A stretch of 64,000 nt of DNA from Phaffia rhodozyma (lineage: Eukaryota > Basidiomycota > Tremellomycetes > Cystofilobasidiales > Mrakiaceae): assembly GCA_014706385.1 (NCBI GenBank), contig JACGZH010000005.1, positions 1,178,001 through 1,242,000 on the forward strand, given 5' to 3'. The notes under the pieces are model-generated. The model saw only the letters and a list, made by a program, of their open reading frames with translations, did no database searches and was not told where the DNA came from. Below are positions 33,217 through 44,732 of the stretch, piece by piece; position 1 is the stretch's first letter, and every line of letters starts with the position of its first letter. The translations under genes and the position numbers were made by a program.

Positions 33217-34748
33217 ATGGCCGTCATCATCGAAGCTCCAGCAGGACCCTCCGTAGGATCATCCAAGAATATAGATGATCTCTTTGCGAGCTCTCCGCTC
33301 TTCATGCAGTCTCTTCCTGAGGGAGAGGAGAACGACGCCGTCGCCGCCCTTCAAAGTCTAGCCTACGACGGTACCCCGGACGGTAAGCTTTCTTGTGTAT
33401 CTATTGTCTTCATATATACAATTTTATTAGTCAGAGACACATTCATTGAATCAAGCTGATGTCCTTTCGACCATCTTCTCATCTCAAAGAGATCGCTCTC
33501 AATTTCAAGGAGCACGGAAACGACTGTTTCTCGGTCAAGCAGTATCGAGAGGCAATTGGATTCTATACCCAAGGTATCGACGTTAAGCCGGACGACAAGG
33601 CTCTGTTCGAAGTTCTCTATGTCAACCGAGCGGCTTGTAACTTAGCACTTAGTAAGTATCGCCCTGTATGTTCTTTTGTTTTCTCGCCGCTTTCTTTACT
33701 GATACATTCATTTCCTCTTTTTTTCTTTGCCTTTCTTACCAATCACCACCAAGAAAATAACCGGAAGGTTCTCCACGACTGCTCAGCCGCTCTCGAGCTC
33801 AACCCCAGATCCGTGAAAGCGCTCTACCGATCTTCGCTTGCGCTTCTCGCATTAGAACAACACGTCGAGGCGATCGACTGCTGTGAGCGCGCACTCGCCA
33901 TTCCCGGTGGGGCCGGGAACAAGCCTGTCCAGACTCTACTCGCGACTGTGAGAGAAAGACAGGAGAAAGCAGACAGAAAGCACGTTGAGAGCACAGAACG
34001 AGCCAGAAGGGAAAAGGAGGGAGCCCTTGCGCTCAACTTGGCATTTGGAGTGAGTTTGTCTTCTTCTCTTCTCCTCTTTCTCTCTTTCTCTTTTGGTCAG
34101 ACATGTGGATACTTATCTTCCGGACCCACTCATAGGTTCGAGGAATTCATGTTCAGAAGACTTCTTCTCCGCCAGATAACCCCTACCCGCCTCACTTTGA
34201 CGAAGAGTGTGTGCCAGAAGACTCGATGTCGAGCATACCTCTGTGAGTGTGTACTAATGAGCCTACTTTCTCTTTTCTATGTACATAATCTCATATACGT
34301 ATCTACTTGTTCATACAACTATAGCTATCAACCGCCTTCACCATGGATTGCTCCTTCACCAGAAGCTCCGTTGATCTTTCCGGTGTTCCTCCTCTATCCT
34401 TCCCATGGCCAGTCCGATCTGATCTCTTTGTTCGAAGAAAACACTGCGTTCGCCGATCATTTGGACGCCATCTTTGCTACGCCTCCCCCTTGGGATACTG
34501 CAAGAGCCTACCGACCGTCGAACGTGGTGGTTTATTGTGAGACCGCGTATGGCCGACTGCTCAAGATTCCCAGAAAGATGGCACTTAGAAGCGTATTCGA
34601 AGCTGCTCGCGGTCAGGAAGGTAAAGGGCAGGACGGTGTGGTTCTGAAGGATGGATTATTGAGTTTTGTGGTTTTAGTAAAGGGGGAGGAGGAGAAAGCC
34701 TGGGTGGCAGAAGCTAAGAAAAAGCAGCAGATACAATCGACATCATAG
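33217..34748 (+). CDS. CNS1: TPR Hsp90 co-chaperone, Cns1/TTC4 family
   Basis: Cns1 binds the C-terminal tails of Hsp90 and Hsp70 and is essential in yeast. Start at 33217 (MAVIIEAPAGPSVG). Exon 1 ends at GTPDG; exon 2 resumes EIALNFKEHGNDCFSVKQYR and forms TPR 1-2 with LYVNRAACNLAL; then NNRKVLHDCSAALELNPRSV, KALYRSSLALLALEQHVEA (TPR 3) and a charged helix. A later exon reads SSPPDNPYPPHFDEECVPED, the family's linker, and the last gives FPVFLLYPSHGQSDLISLFE and RPSNVVVYCETAYGRLLKIP, the wheel domain, ending at 34748. Exon limits between 34050 and 34250 are uncertain; at least one small exon is likely there. Confidence 0.85.
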
Positions 34749-35071
34749 AATGGACATATCACTGTATTCGGAAGAAGCAATGAAGAATATGGAAGTTCAT
34801 TTAGAGCAACAAGAAGTACACTCGAAAGCTTTTGTCACACGAAAGGAAAGAAGAATGAGAAGAAGCTAGTAGGCGCGAGATGATCTGTATCGTCATCAAT
34901 TGGTTTTCGCCCGAACATCCGATCGAGTCAACGATATTCCCTTTTTTCCGTTTCGTCTTTCCCTTCCCTTTTCATTTCTTCTAAACATATCCTGCTTTCT
35001 TCTCCAACCTTGATCTCTTGGTAATTCTGCTAGGTCTCTTGTCATTTATACTCATCAACTAACTACAAAGG
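34749..35071. promoter_or_regulatory. Short intergenic region upstream of threonine dehydratase
   Basis: 323 bp between two plus-strand genes. A pyrimidine-rich stretch at 34935-35010 precedes the start codon of the downstream gene. No specific site recognised. Confidence 0.4.
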
Positions 35072-37414
35072 ATGCCACCTCGTAACGTTCCACATCTGGC
35101 ACCGCCCAACGGGCCGTCAGATGCCAACCTCGAAGGCACCAAACTCAACGGAGATCATGCCTCGACCCAAAACCAACTTCCTACCCACCTCTACAGCAGG
35201 TTGTCTCCTCACCATATTCTTCCTGATGGAACGCCCGACTACTTGAAACTCATCTTGCTCTCCCGGACGTACTCTCCACCGCTCAACATGAAGGAGACTC
35301 CGTTGACAAAGGCAGTTAACTTGTCGGCCAAGCTCGGAAACGAGATATGGCTCAAGCGGGAGGATATGCAGGAAGTCTTCAGTTTCAAGCTTAGAGGAGC
35401 CTATAACTTCATGTGCTCCCTCGGAAAAGAAGAGCGTTGGAAAGGAGTTGTTACATGCAGTGCAGGCAAGTTTACTGACCTCCTTCGTCAGGTACTATTA
35501 TCCTCGGAAAGCGCTTAACTGACTAAAGTGATTGATATGTATGTATCCCCTCTTAATGTCCTCCTTCTTTGTGCACCGGTGTCCTCTCACACGAACAGGC
35601 AATCACGCTCAGGGAGTGGCTCTTGCCGGTTACAAGCTTGGAATCCCGTGTACTATTGTGATGCCCGTGGCAACGCCGACTATCAAATGGCGAAACGTTG
35701 AGCGACTAGGCGCTAAGGTTGTCCTCCATGGAGACGATTTCGATCAGGCGAAGGCGGAGTGTGCCCGGTTGACTAAACAATATTCACTCATCTATGTCCC
35801 ACCTTATGATGACCCGCTCATCATTGCTGGTCAGGGAACTATCGGTATGGAGATCCTCAGACAGGTCCCCGAGCCGGACCTGCTCGATGGTATCTTTGCT
35901 AGTATCGGTGGAGGTGGGCTCGCCAGTGGGCTATGCTCGTATATCAAGCAGGTTGCCCCTCCCAGTCTCAAGATCCATGGTGTCGAGACATACGATGGAG
36001 ACGCCATGTCGAAAAGCTTGGGTAAGGGTGAGAGAGTCATGTTGGACGAGGTCGGACCGTTCAGCGATGGAACGGCTGTCAAAATCGTCGGTGAAGAGCC
36101 TTTCAGGATCTGCAAGAACCTTTTGGACTCTGTCGAGCTTTGTGATAATGACGAGATCTGTGCGGCTATGAAGGATATCTTTGAAGGTATGTTCTGGTTT
36201 TGCTTTTTAGTCTTTCTTTCATGTGTGTGTGGCCGAAGAACAATGCTTATCGAAAACTCCATATGTTCGTCCATACTATTCATAGAGACCCGGGCGGTAC
36301 CAGAGCCTTCTGGTGCTCTCGGCTTGGCTGGTCTGAAGTCATACATCGTCAAAAACAAGCTCCAAGGAGCTGGCAAACGCTTTGTAGCCGTGGTGTCTGG
36401 CGCGAATGTCAACTTTGGTCGATTGAGGTTTGTGTCTGAGCGGGCTGACTTGGGAGAGAGAAGAGAAGTTCTCATGAGTGTTACTATCCCCGAGACACCT
36501 GGAAGGTTCGTTGCTGTCGTCATCCTTATCGTCTTGACTACTTCCTGGTTTCATGGTATTTCCATATCTGACTATTCATTTTACTTCCCTTCGATCTGAA
36601 TCCGTACAGCTTCCTCAAGTTCTATTCTGTCATCCATCCTAGAGCTGTCACCGAATTTTCCTATCGTCTTTCGTCCGAGGCGACGTCCGAAGCAAGGGCC
36701 TCTATCTTCACTTCCTTCTTACTCTCCTCAAAATCGACTACCGGCCCAACTCCGGAAGAGCGAAAACAAGCGGTAGAGACCATCGTGAAAGATCTCAAGG
36801 CTGGAAACATGGATGCTTGGGATCTGAGTAACGACGAGCTGAGCAAAGATCATGCTCGATTCCTCATCGGTGGTAAAGTTGAGGCCGCTAACGAGCGAGT
36901 ATTCCGATTCGGTTCGTCCCTCGATCATCCTCTCCTTTCCTTTTTCTTCCTCTTGGAGTGACCTGAGAGGCGAAAGAGGAAGGAGGAAAGACATAGCATT
37001 CTGACTTATGCGATTGTTCTCTCGGTTTGGGGTTATGGATGATCAGAGTTTCCGGAGCGACCGAATGCGTTACACAAATTTTTGCATAACATGCATGACG
37101 CAAAAACCGACAAACCGTGGAACATCTCGATGTTCCACTACCGAAACCACGGCGCCGGTTCGTGTCTTCTTCCTTGTCTTCTTTTCTCCCTCGAGGTTAT
37201 ATCTCAAGCGCATCCGATCCAACCTGTCATCATCACTCACCTTCTTTCGGCTTCAATCGATATTGCGTCTTACACAGATCTCGGTAAAGTCCTGATCGGA
37301 ATTCAGGTGCCTGCGCACGATCACCAAGCGTTCGATACGTTCTTGGAAGAATTGGGGTACCCCTATTCGGAGGAAACGGAGAACAGGGTGTATAAAAAGT
37401 ACTTGAGATTGTAA
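35072..37414 (+). CDS. ILV1: Threonine dehydratase/deaminase (isoleucine biosynthesis)
   Basis: PLP enzyme converting threonine to 2-oxobutyrate, the first committed step to isoleucine; normally mitochondrial and inhibited by isoleucine. Proposed exons: 35072-35465, 35599-36186, 36286-36505, 36610-36911, 37047-37157, 37278-37414. Motifs: [20 protein letters not shown] with the PLP lysine, [13 protein letters not shown] across the first splice, [10 protein letters not shown] phosphate cup, [14 protein letters not shown]. Two ACT-like regulatory modules follow ([55 protein letters not shown]). The first intron starts with gcaagt at 35466, a GC donor, and no GT donor keeps the SAGNHAQ frame. The N-terminus ([14 protein letters not shown]) is not an obvious presequence. 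Confidence 0.95.
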
Positions 37415-38065
37415 AGCTGATTGGGTCAAAGCGAATAGATAAATGTAAATAGAAGAGGATAAGGAAAGATGGATGATCGTTGGTTGAGTTGAGTTGATTG
37501 ATGATTTTTTCGATGGAAATCATAGAACTTTACGACAGACACGAAAGAGAGCAGAATATTAGGGAGGAAAACCTTGGGTTAGTGACTTTTCCTATCACGA
37601 CGTCTCGCTCGATTCATGGTATATCAACCTATAACGTCAAACTTTCCGACTCTCGTTGTTTTCTTTTGGGTCTGTTTTAGTTTTTTCTTTTTCTTTTTTT
37701 CTTTTCTTTTTTCTTTCTTATCTTCCAGAACGACCAAGAAAACACGGCAGGTGAAAGAGCTATAAGACGTAGGAAGAGGAGAAGGGCACTACATCATTGG
37801 GGAAGTAGAAAATTTGTGAAAAGGCAGGAGGAAAGAAATTGTGATTAAGAGTGAAACGGAGGAGATAAAAGCACGGGAAGAGAGAAACGATGACCCAAGA
37901 GATCCAAAAGGTATGAATTCAAAATGATAAAGAAAAAGATGCAAAACGAAAGATCCAACCTCCAAACACTGGGAGAGGACTGAATATTAAGGACAAGGCT
38001 AGATGAGAAGTAATGAGGATGAAAGGGAGATATAGAATCATTTGATAAGAAAGCTGAAGAATCAA
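37415..38065. other. Convergent intergenic region
   Basis: 651 bp between threonine dehydratase (+) and the PKA gene (-), so it holds both 3' ends. It contains a ttttct-type tract at about 37680-37720 and purine-rich sequence beyond. No gene seen. Confidence 0.5.
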
Positions 38066-40407
38066 TCAAAAACCCTGTGACACCGTAGCAAACGAGAGAG
38101 GAAGGAGAGTCAATCGTCTATCAGTATACAGAATTGATTGTAACGAAGAACAAGGTACAAGAGAGAGAGGGAGGGAAAGCTGACCTCGAATAAATGGCTG
38201 AACGAATCCAATGTAGTCGATGGTTGATAATCTGGGAACAACCCAGGGAGCGCGTCCGCTCTAGGTACAGGATATTTTTGGAAGTTTTGTGTATCACCTA
38301 TAACGACAAGTAAGAAATATAGTTCAAAGTCAGAAGATATAGCTCAAGTGGATGTCTGCTGTTGGTGATCGACAAAGTATCTCCCAAGATAGATGCATGG
38401 AATGATAGAACAGAGAAGGAAGGGACCGACCCATGCTCATCACCGGTGGAATGATCGGTGCCCTGATCTGCTTCCTTTCCAAGCTTCCCCAATCGACACC
38501 AGAGAACCAAGGGTGCATCATGACGTCCATAGCGCCCCCACGGAGATTACCAAGTCGTTTGGATCTATCAACAGTGAGAAGCCTTCGAATGAGATCTTTA
38601 GCGTATGGGTCAATCACCGAGGGGAACGCGACTTTGGCTGCGAGGATCTTTTCATAAATACCCATTGGGTTATCATCAAAAAATGGCTAAAGATCACGGA
38701 TAAAAGAGTGGAGAAGGAAATTTCGAGACGCAATGAATTTGGGAGCAAAGTGTTTTTTTTTCAGTGTCAGAAAGCATAGTCTAGCACTTGATTCAATTCA
38801 GATTCTTACACAGACAGGAGGAAAGAGAAGAAACAAACAGGATAGCCAGCCAACATCTCGAAACACAAGATTCCCATCGCCCACCAATCGACCGCTTTTC
38901 CGTGACCTTTCGAGAGAACAATTTCCGGTGCGAGGTACTACAAATATACGTTGCATACGGAAGAACGGTTGGTCAACACAACATAGACTTTTGAGATACG
39001 TATGCGATCTGTTCAAGGACACGCGTTGATCCGAGACAAGAACTTCTGAGACGAGACGTACTTCGGGAGTTCCACATAGTGTGAATGTTCGGTCGTTAAC
39101 CTCCTTGGCAAATCCGAAATCTGCTATTCTATATGTCGTAATGTAATGGCTTTAAGGATCAGTATGGATGGTTCCTGATTATGGGTTTCCCGTGTCGGAT
39201 GGTATGACGACCTACCGAAGATAGCCATCCCGATCTAGGAGCAGGTTCTCTGGTTTCAAGTCTCGATAGATGATGTCCTGCGAATGCAGATCTGCGCGCC
39301 CTCAAGCCAAAAAAAATTGGAGAGATAAGTGTACATTTGATATGAAGCTCGGTAGAGAGGTGAGAGAAGGACACCACTGACAAGCGATGGCAAGAATGAT
39401 GGATGAGAGATAGAATCGAGTGACGTCCGGAGTGAATCTACCTGCCCGACGCAGGTGAGAGAAGAGCTCCCCGCCCGGCACGTAGGAAAGCAACATGTAC
39501 ACGTTGATCGGATCTTGGTACGTTTGATATCTGGGAGAACGATACATAAAGACGCGACAAGGGCGATCAGAGGCTTGCATGGAGAGATAGAACTGAGAAT
39601 GAGGGGAGAAGACAAGAGAAACAGTAATGTACATACAATTCGACAATGAACGGATGCTTGACCTTGCTTAGGATGAATCTTTCATTGTTAATGTGTTCGA
39701 CCTGACGGAGTCTGACAACCTCTGTCTTTGCAAGGACCTTGAGTGCAAAATGGGGCATCGATTGGGGCGGCAGGGACTTTCCTTTTTGGGCGGTCAGTCC
39801 GGTAGATGTTGGAGCGAGCATTACACCAGACTGATGGTGCTGGTGCTGGTGCTGTTGCTGTTTCTGTTCAACCTGCTTCTGGTATATCGGATGAGGGGTA
39901 TCTATCGGGGTCGATGGCGATCGGACACGAACAAGGAGGACTCGGCCAAAGGTACCGGTGCCTTAAGATAGGAGATGCCGTCAAAATGGTACAAGGAATC
40001 GTTATCGAGCTAGAAGCCGATAAGAAGAGGAGAGAGGAAAGAAGAACAAGCAAGAGAGATTTGGTTGGAATCTTACCTAAAGTTTCGAGGACTTCGAATC
40101 GGGCTAATTCCGCTGCTTTAGAAGGAGGTGACGTCCGTGGTTGGGTCGGCGAGAGAGGTAGATCCGGCGGGTGACTCGAGGGAGGACTGGATGGATGGGA
40201 TTGGGATTGGGATTGAGAATAGGAATGGTGCGAACTTGAGCTATCGGGTTTGTGTTCAGACGAGACTGAGGATGTCGAAGGAGTGGACGACATGGCGGAA
40301 GAAGAGGAGGAGGACTCGTGTGTTCTGTGATCAGGATGTTGTGAGAGTTCTACAGGTGGTCTTTGTTGAGGAAACAAATGCGGAAACGCCGACCGAGGGT
40401 CGCTCAT
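38066..40407 (-). CDS. PKA1: cAMP-dependent protein kinase catalytic subunit
   Basis: AGC kinase that phosphorylates targets when cAMP releases the regulatory subunit. Start at 40407 ([15 protein letters not shown]) with a Ser/Pro/His-rich N-terminal extension of about 100 residues. Kinase segments after splicing: FEVLETL, glycine loop [16 protein letters not shown]-type [52 protein letters not shown], catalytic [23 protein letters not shown]-loop [50 protein letters not shown]. The tail reads [11 protein letters not shown] and ends LFEGF, stop at 38066, a plausible PKA hydrophobic terminus. About 50 extra residues rich in Gln/His sit between the glycine loop and the catalytic lysine, where PKA normally has a short beta-turn. 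Confidence 0.92.
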
Positions 40408-41586
40408 CTTTTACGAAGAGGAAGATAGAAAGGGAGAGAGACTGGGCAAGGTGGAAAGAGGAAGGAGACCCGAATGGCAGGAGGAAGATGGCGAAGAGAT
40501 GAAGATTGGAAAGGAGGGCAGAATCAACGAGATTTCACTAAAAGGAAGAACACGAGGGGAAAAAAAGACGGAAGACAAAAAAACAAAGAACACGTTGTTG
40601 TTCGGGTTTAGTCCAGATGTTGATACGATGGGAGCCGGCGGGGCAAAGGAACGAGAAGCGAAACGACCGGACGATGGACGGTGGGTACCACACAAGAAGA
40701 GAATTGATAACACAGACAGTTCGGACCAACGGGTTCACCATACGTTGAGCAGGGTGAGAGACAAGGACAACACTCAAGATGATCAAAAATAGAGCGAGAG
40801 ACGAAGGAAGACGTCTGGAGAATGAGAGAGAAAAAAAGCAAAAAAGCAAAAACCCCGGGACAACGGCGTCATCCTTGCAAACAAACTGGATTTAAGCATG
40901 TCGCTTCATCTCTTCTTCCGTCTTCTTGCCTTTTGCCTTCGATTCTCTTTAGTTCGTGCGTTTGTCATATCTCTCAACACATCCATCTTGTTGTGGGTAT
41001 ATAATGGCAGTGCGAGAAAAGAAGAGAAGGATTGACTAGAGAGTCTAAGTAGAACGAATGAACGAATGGATAAAAACAATCCCTCAACAGATTCGTGTGC
41101 CCCCAGTCCAGCTTAGGGGATTGAAAGAACAACAGATGGAACAACACTCAACACCATACTTACTGCTCATACATACATTGCTACATCATCTGCCCACTGT
41201 TTTCATCCTACTACCACTGATGTCACTACTACTAATATCACTACTGCTACTACTGATATACCTACTCGTCGCACGCTCACATTTAGGTCAGACGTCTGAT
41301 CTACTCGTCCTTCTTGTCGTTCGCTCGACTCTCTTCGGGATGCTCCGCCCAGACGATAGCCGAGACAGTCAGTAGGCAGCAATAAGATTCAGTTAAGTAT
41401 CAGATAAGGTATATGAAAATGTGGCTGTATTAGGTTTTGGTTAGGGTTGTCGCCTTCCGCTGAGGATCCTGTCAATCACTTTGTTCGTTCTCTCATCTCA
41501 TCTTCTTTCTGCATTCACCTTCGACTTCTTCACCGCGTTACCCTTCCTTCCTTTCTCCCCGCCCTAAACCTCCTTAGTACACTCAC
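40408..41586. promoter_or_regulatory. Divergent intergenic region with act/atc-rich tract
   Basis: 1,179 bp between PKA (-) and the next plus-strand gene. Positions 41185-41275 contain a low-complexity cta/act/atc-rich stretch. Open frames here are short and unlike any family I know. Confidence 0.45.
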
Positions 41587-42894
41587 ATGCTGTCTGTTTC
41601 TTCTAACGCGCCATCAAAACAGCTGGCTATTCCTCCCCTTCAACGTCGGTCGAAGCAGAAAAGGCAGACGGCTCAGCCACTCGACAGCTTCTTCAGTTGG
41701 AAACGACCCAGGAACATCAGTCCTCCCTCGATAGATCAGGTCTGTCCCAGTCCGTCTTGCATACTCAGGAGAGGACTACCTGCTAATGTCATGCTGATTG
41801 TTTCTATCTAATCTCATCTGTGATTTCGTTCTGTTCTTCGCTCCCCAAAGCCACTAGCAAAAGCGGCCAGGTCTTCTCGGAGACTGACCAAATCTCCTGT
41901 GAATCCTGTTCCTGGGTATCCGTATCCTTTCTACACCCCATGCTAACCACATCGGTTGATAATCCACTCAACCAGGCCTCAGAGGCTCGTACAAGACTCT
42001 CTGCTTTCCTCCAACTGGTTTGTCTCGATGGCTTCCACTTGTTTTGAATCCATAGTTATCCGTCTCCTCACCCGCCCCTCTTCTTCTCTTCAGGCACAGC
42101 CCATCGAGATTGATTCGGCTCCTCCGATCGTTCTCGAACGTGTCGCCTCTGCCTTATCGGAGCTTGTATGGGTAGGGAGTACTATTTTATGAACCGAATC
42201 AATCTTAACGCTGATAGTCCTCTATTCGATCAGCTTTTAGAAGACGAAGCCAAACGCTTTAGGACCCATTTCCCGCTGGCTCCGAACGCGTCTCCAATAG
42301 CCGTCCCAAAGTCAGCTGGACTGCCTGCCAAATTCCGTCATTTTATAGATCAGGTCAGTTCTTCCCCCCCCTTTTCTCTTCCTTGTTCTGTCTCTGTACC
42401 GATGACCAAGTCGAAATCACGAATCGTCAGGCAAGATATCTAGATTCCACAACCCCTCTCGCTACCTACGCGTCAGAACTAGAACATCTCGCGGCAGATG
42501 GCTCAGGCTTGATGTGGGTGAGTGTGAATTTGTATAAACATAGTTTGAGCGCTTTTTTGGCCAGTGTCAAGATAATCTCTATTTGTTTTCTCATGTTACG
42601 CTCATAGGCTCTAATGGGCAAGGTGCTAGGTGCTAGGCTAAGTATTCAAGTGGATCATAGTGTATCAACGTCGCAAGCCGCGACATCTGTTCGAGAGGTG
42701 AGCACCTTCTCGTCTCTTGCTTTCTCAATTGAGACTTTTTCTAAAAATCAACCAATATCGCGAAGGCCCCGATGCGTCTCTCTAGACGATCCACCCGGAG
42801 CACTTCCGGTTCTTCAACAAGAAGCTCCCACAGACTCTCGCTTACCTACTTGATCGATGCACTTTTAGACGACTTGGCTTCTGGAAAGCTTTGA
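41587..42894 (+). CDS. Unrecognised intron-rich protein; basic N-terminus with PIP-box-like motif
   Basis: I do not recognise the family. Start at 41587 (MLSVSSNAPSKQLAIPPLQR). Residues 20-45 are basic and contain TAQPLDSFFSWKRPR, which resembles a PCNA-interacting (PIP) box except that the usual first Gln is shifted. Later exon-like stretches bounded by ag/gt are PLAKAARSSRRLTKSPVNPV, FRTHFPLAPNASPIAVPKSA, GLPAKFRHFIDQ, ARYLDSTTPLATYASELEHL, MGKVLGARLSIQVDH and IHPEHFRFFNKKLPQTLAYL. LPAKFRHF followed by YLDSTTPL faintly recalls Cdt1-type replication factors, but this is speculation. Several junctions and the 3' end are unresolved: one splice choice stops at 42894, another continues past it. 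It converges with SURF1. Confidence 0.5.
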
Positions 42895-43206
42895 GGTTCT
42901 GTCCTCTTCATCGTCTGCTTGCTTGCTTCTCTTCTCTCCCTCCTTTTGTTTTTCTGCTCTTTCCTCCATACCAGTTCATAACTGGCTGGCTCGTATATAC
43001 CCTTTTATCTCACTATACCCTATTCCCTCCACTCATTTTACTGTTTCAACAATACCCCGTCTTTAGCTTTGACGTTGTGTTCTGTACATCCTATCCTTCT
43101 CGCTACACCATTGACCACAAAGCGATGGCTTAGTCAGCGTCCTAAATTGTGCTTCTGTATCTCTTCTTCAGTGAGAACCAAGCTCAAGCATGAAACCACA
43201 TATCCA
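42895..43206. other. Short convergent intergenic stretch
   Basis: About 310 bp between the unknown gene and SURF1, mostly pyrimidine-rich. It may include the last exon or 3' UTR of the unknown gene. Confidence 0.4.
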
Positions 43207-44490
43207 TCACTGTCCCATTCGACCGATCTTTGCTTTCGGTGTTCGACCAAGCCTGAAAACTTTGACCCAGAGGACCGAGGTGACGGCGGCGATGGAAAAC
43301 CAAGTGAGCGCATAGACCGCGTGTTGGTTTCGAAGTTCGATCCTCGCCGGTCGCCCGGTGGGAACGCCTTGGTCAACCAACATCTCTCTTGGCGCATCGC
43401 CGTCTGTAGTGGACAAAACATAATCAAAGAGAGATCCTGTCAGAGAAGAAGATGACAACTGGGGAGAAAGAGGGAAAAGACTTGCCGTAGACGACGTCAG
43501 CCAAGACTGGCAAGATTTGACCAAGTCCGGCTTCGCGAGAATAGTAATCTGCAAATCCGGCAGCATCCACCCAGTACCAAAGTCCAGCCCTGTAGTCGTT
43601 GTCTGGTGTGAACCTCGTTGGCTTCTGTCCCTTTAACGAACTCCAAAGTTTGCCCTGTCCTTCATTCCTCAGCATGGCTTCCACTGTAATCTCCTCATCA
43701 GGAGGTGGAAGTTTGATCGCCTGAGGACCCTGTTCGGCGATGTCCTTCCGAACAAAACCAGCATTCAACAAAAAAGGTGTAGGCGGGGAGGTGGATTCTG
43801 GGTCGGTAGACGATCGAACGAAAGGTACGATGAGCTGATAACCGGTATCACCCTGGTAGACTCTTGGTCCGATGAGAACGCAACGGGGAAAGCTGGAATC
43901 GGTGATGGAAGGGTAGTGACCTGTGACGAGGATCTTCCGATAGTTATATTGCGTCAAGGTGTCTATGCTTTTCCCCCCACAAATGCATGTGTAAAGAGCG
44001 GCTTTCAGAACACTTTCTTTCTACCTTTCTTTCAAAAAGATCAAAAGGAAGAAGAAAGAACTCACTCAAGCACATCAGGAAGGACCATTGGAGTTCTGGC
44101 CAAGTTGGCTTCTAGCTCATCAATCAACTCCAACTTCCATTGGAGTCGTTGGATCTGCCAATATCCGAGGTATGCACAAAATAGAGGGACCGCAGCGAGG
44201 ACAACGAGATGAATCGTGTAGTCTGACTCTCGCTTTGTCGGTGGAGACACCCGAGGTTTCAGCGGTGGTGGTGGGGATGAAGAGGATGTATACGTCCGTT
44301 TAGGAAGAAGAGCCTTTATGGAGGAAATTCGAGGGGTTGGACAGACACCCGAGCGAGAAAAGCGAGGGGGTAAGAAAGAAGAAGGGATTGAAGAGCACGT
44401 TCGGCAAGAAGCAGAAATAGAGTTTTGATGCAGTTGTTTCCCAAGAAGAGTCTTCCAGGGTCGAGAGAATAAGAATATCCTGGGTGACAT
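43207..44490 (-). CDS. SHY1: SURF1/Shy1, cytochrome c oxidase assembly factor
   Basis: Mitochondrial inner-membrane protein needed to mature Cox1 and insert heme a during complex IV assembly. Start at 44490. The first about 80 residues are basic and Ser-rich (MSPRIFLFSRPWKTLLGKQL), a mitochondrial targeting signal. TM1 is IHLVVLAAVPLFCAYLGYWQ, followed by the family motif QIQRLQWKLELIDELE. Exon 2 starts DTLTQYNYRKILVTGHY and includes the conserved GYQLIVPFVRS, LLNAGFVRKD and LWYWVDAAGFADYY. The last exon has ELRNQHAVYALTWFSIAA, TM2, ending at 43207. The intron between VVYG and SLFDYV begins with gcaagt (exon ends at 43486), a GC donor. Confidence 0.95.
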
Positions 44491-44732
44491 CTTCGGAAGC
44501 TATATATGAACTGTAACAAGGAGAGAAGGGAGATGAGGGGAGACACGGTCGCCGTTGGTTGCAATCGGTTGTTGAATGGAGTAGGCCGAAGAAGATGGAG
44601 AAACGTATTTTTTTGAGTTTTCTCGATTTTCTACACATCCTTCTTTCTTCTCTCTCATTGTCATCATCATCATCATCATCACTCACGTTTTTATTGATAG
44701 TTTCCCTTCTGTAGACAACTCTGCACTAAAGG
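44491..44732. promoter_or_regulatory. Compact bidirectional promoter between SURF1 and NAA25
   Basis: Only 242 bp separate the two divergent start codons. It contains a (tca)n run at about 44660-44683. Both promoters must share or overlap here. Confidence 0.6.
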
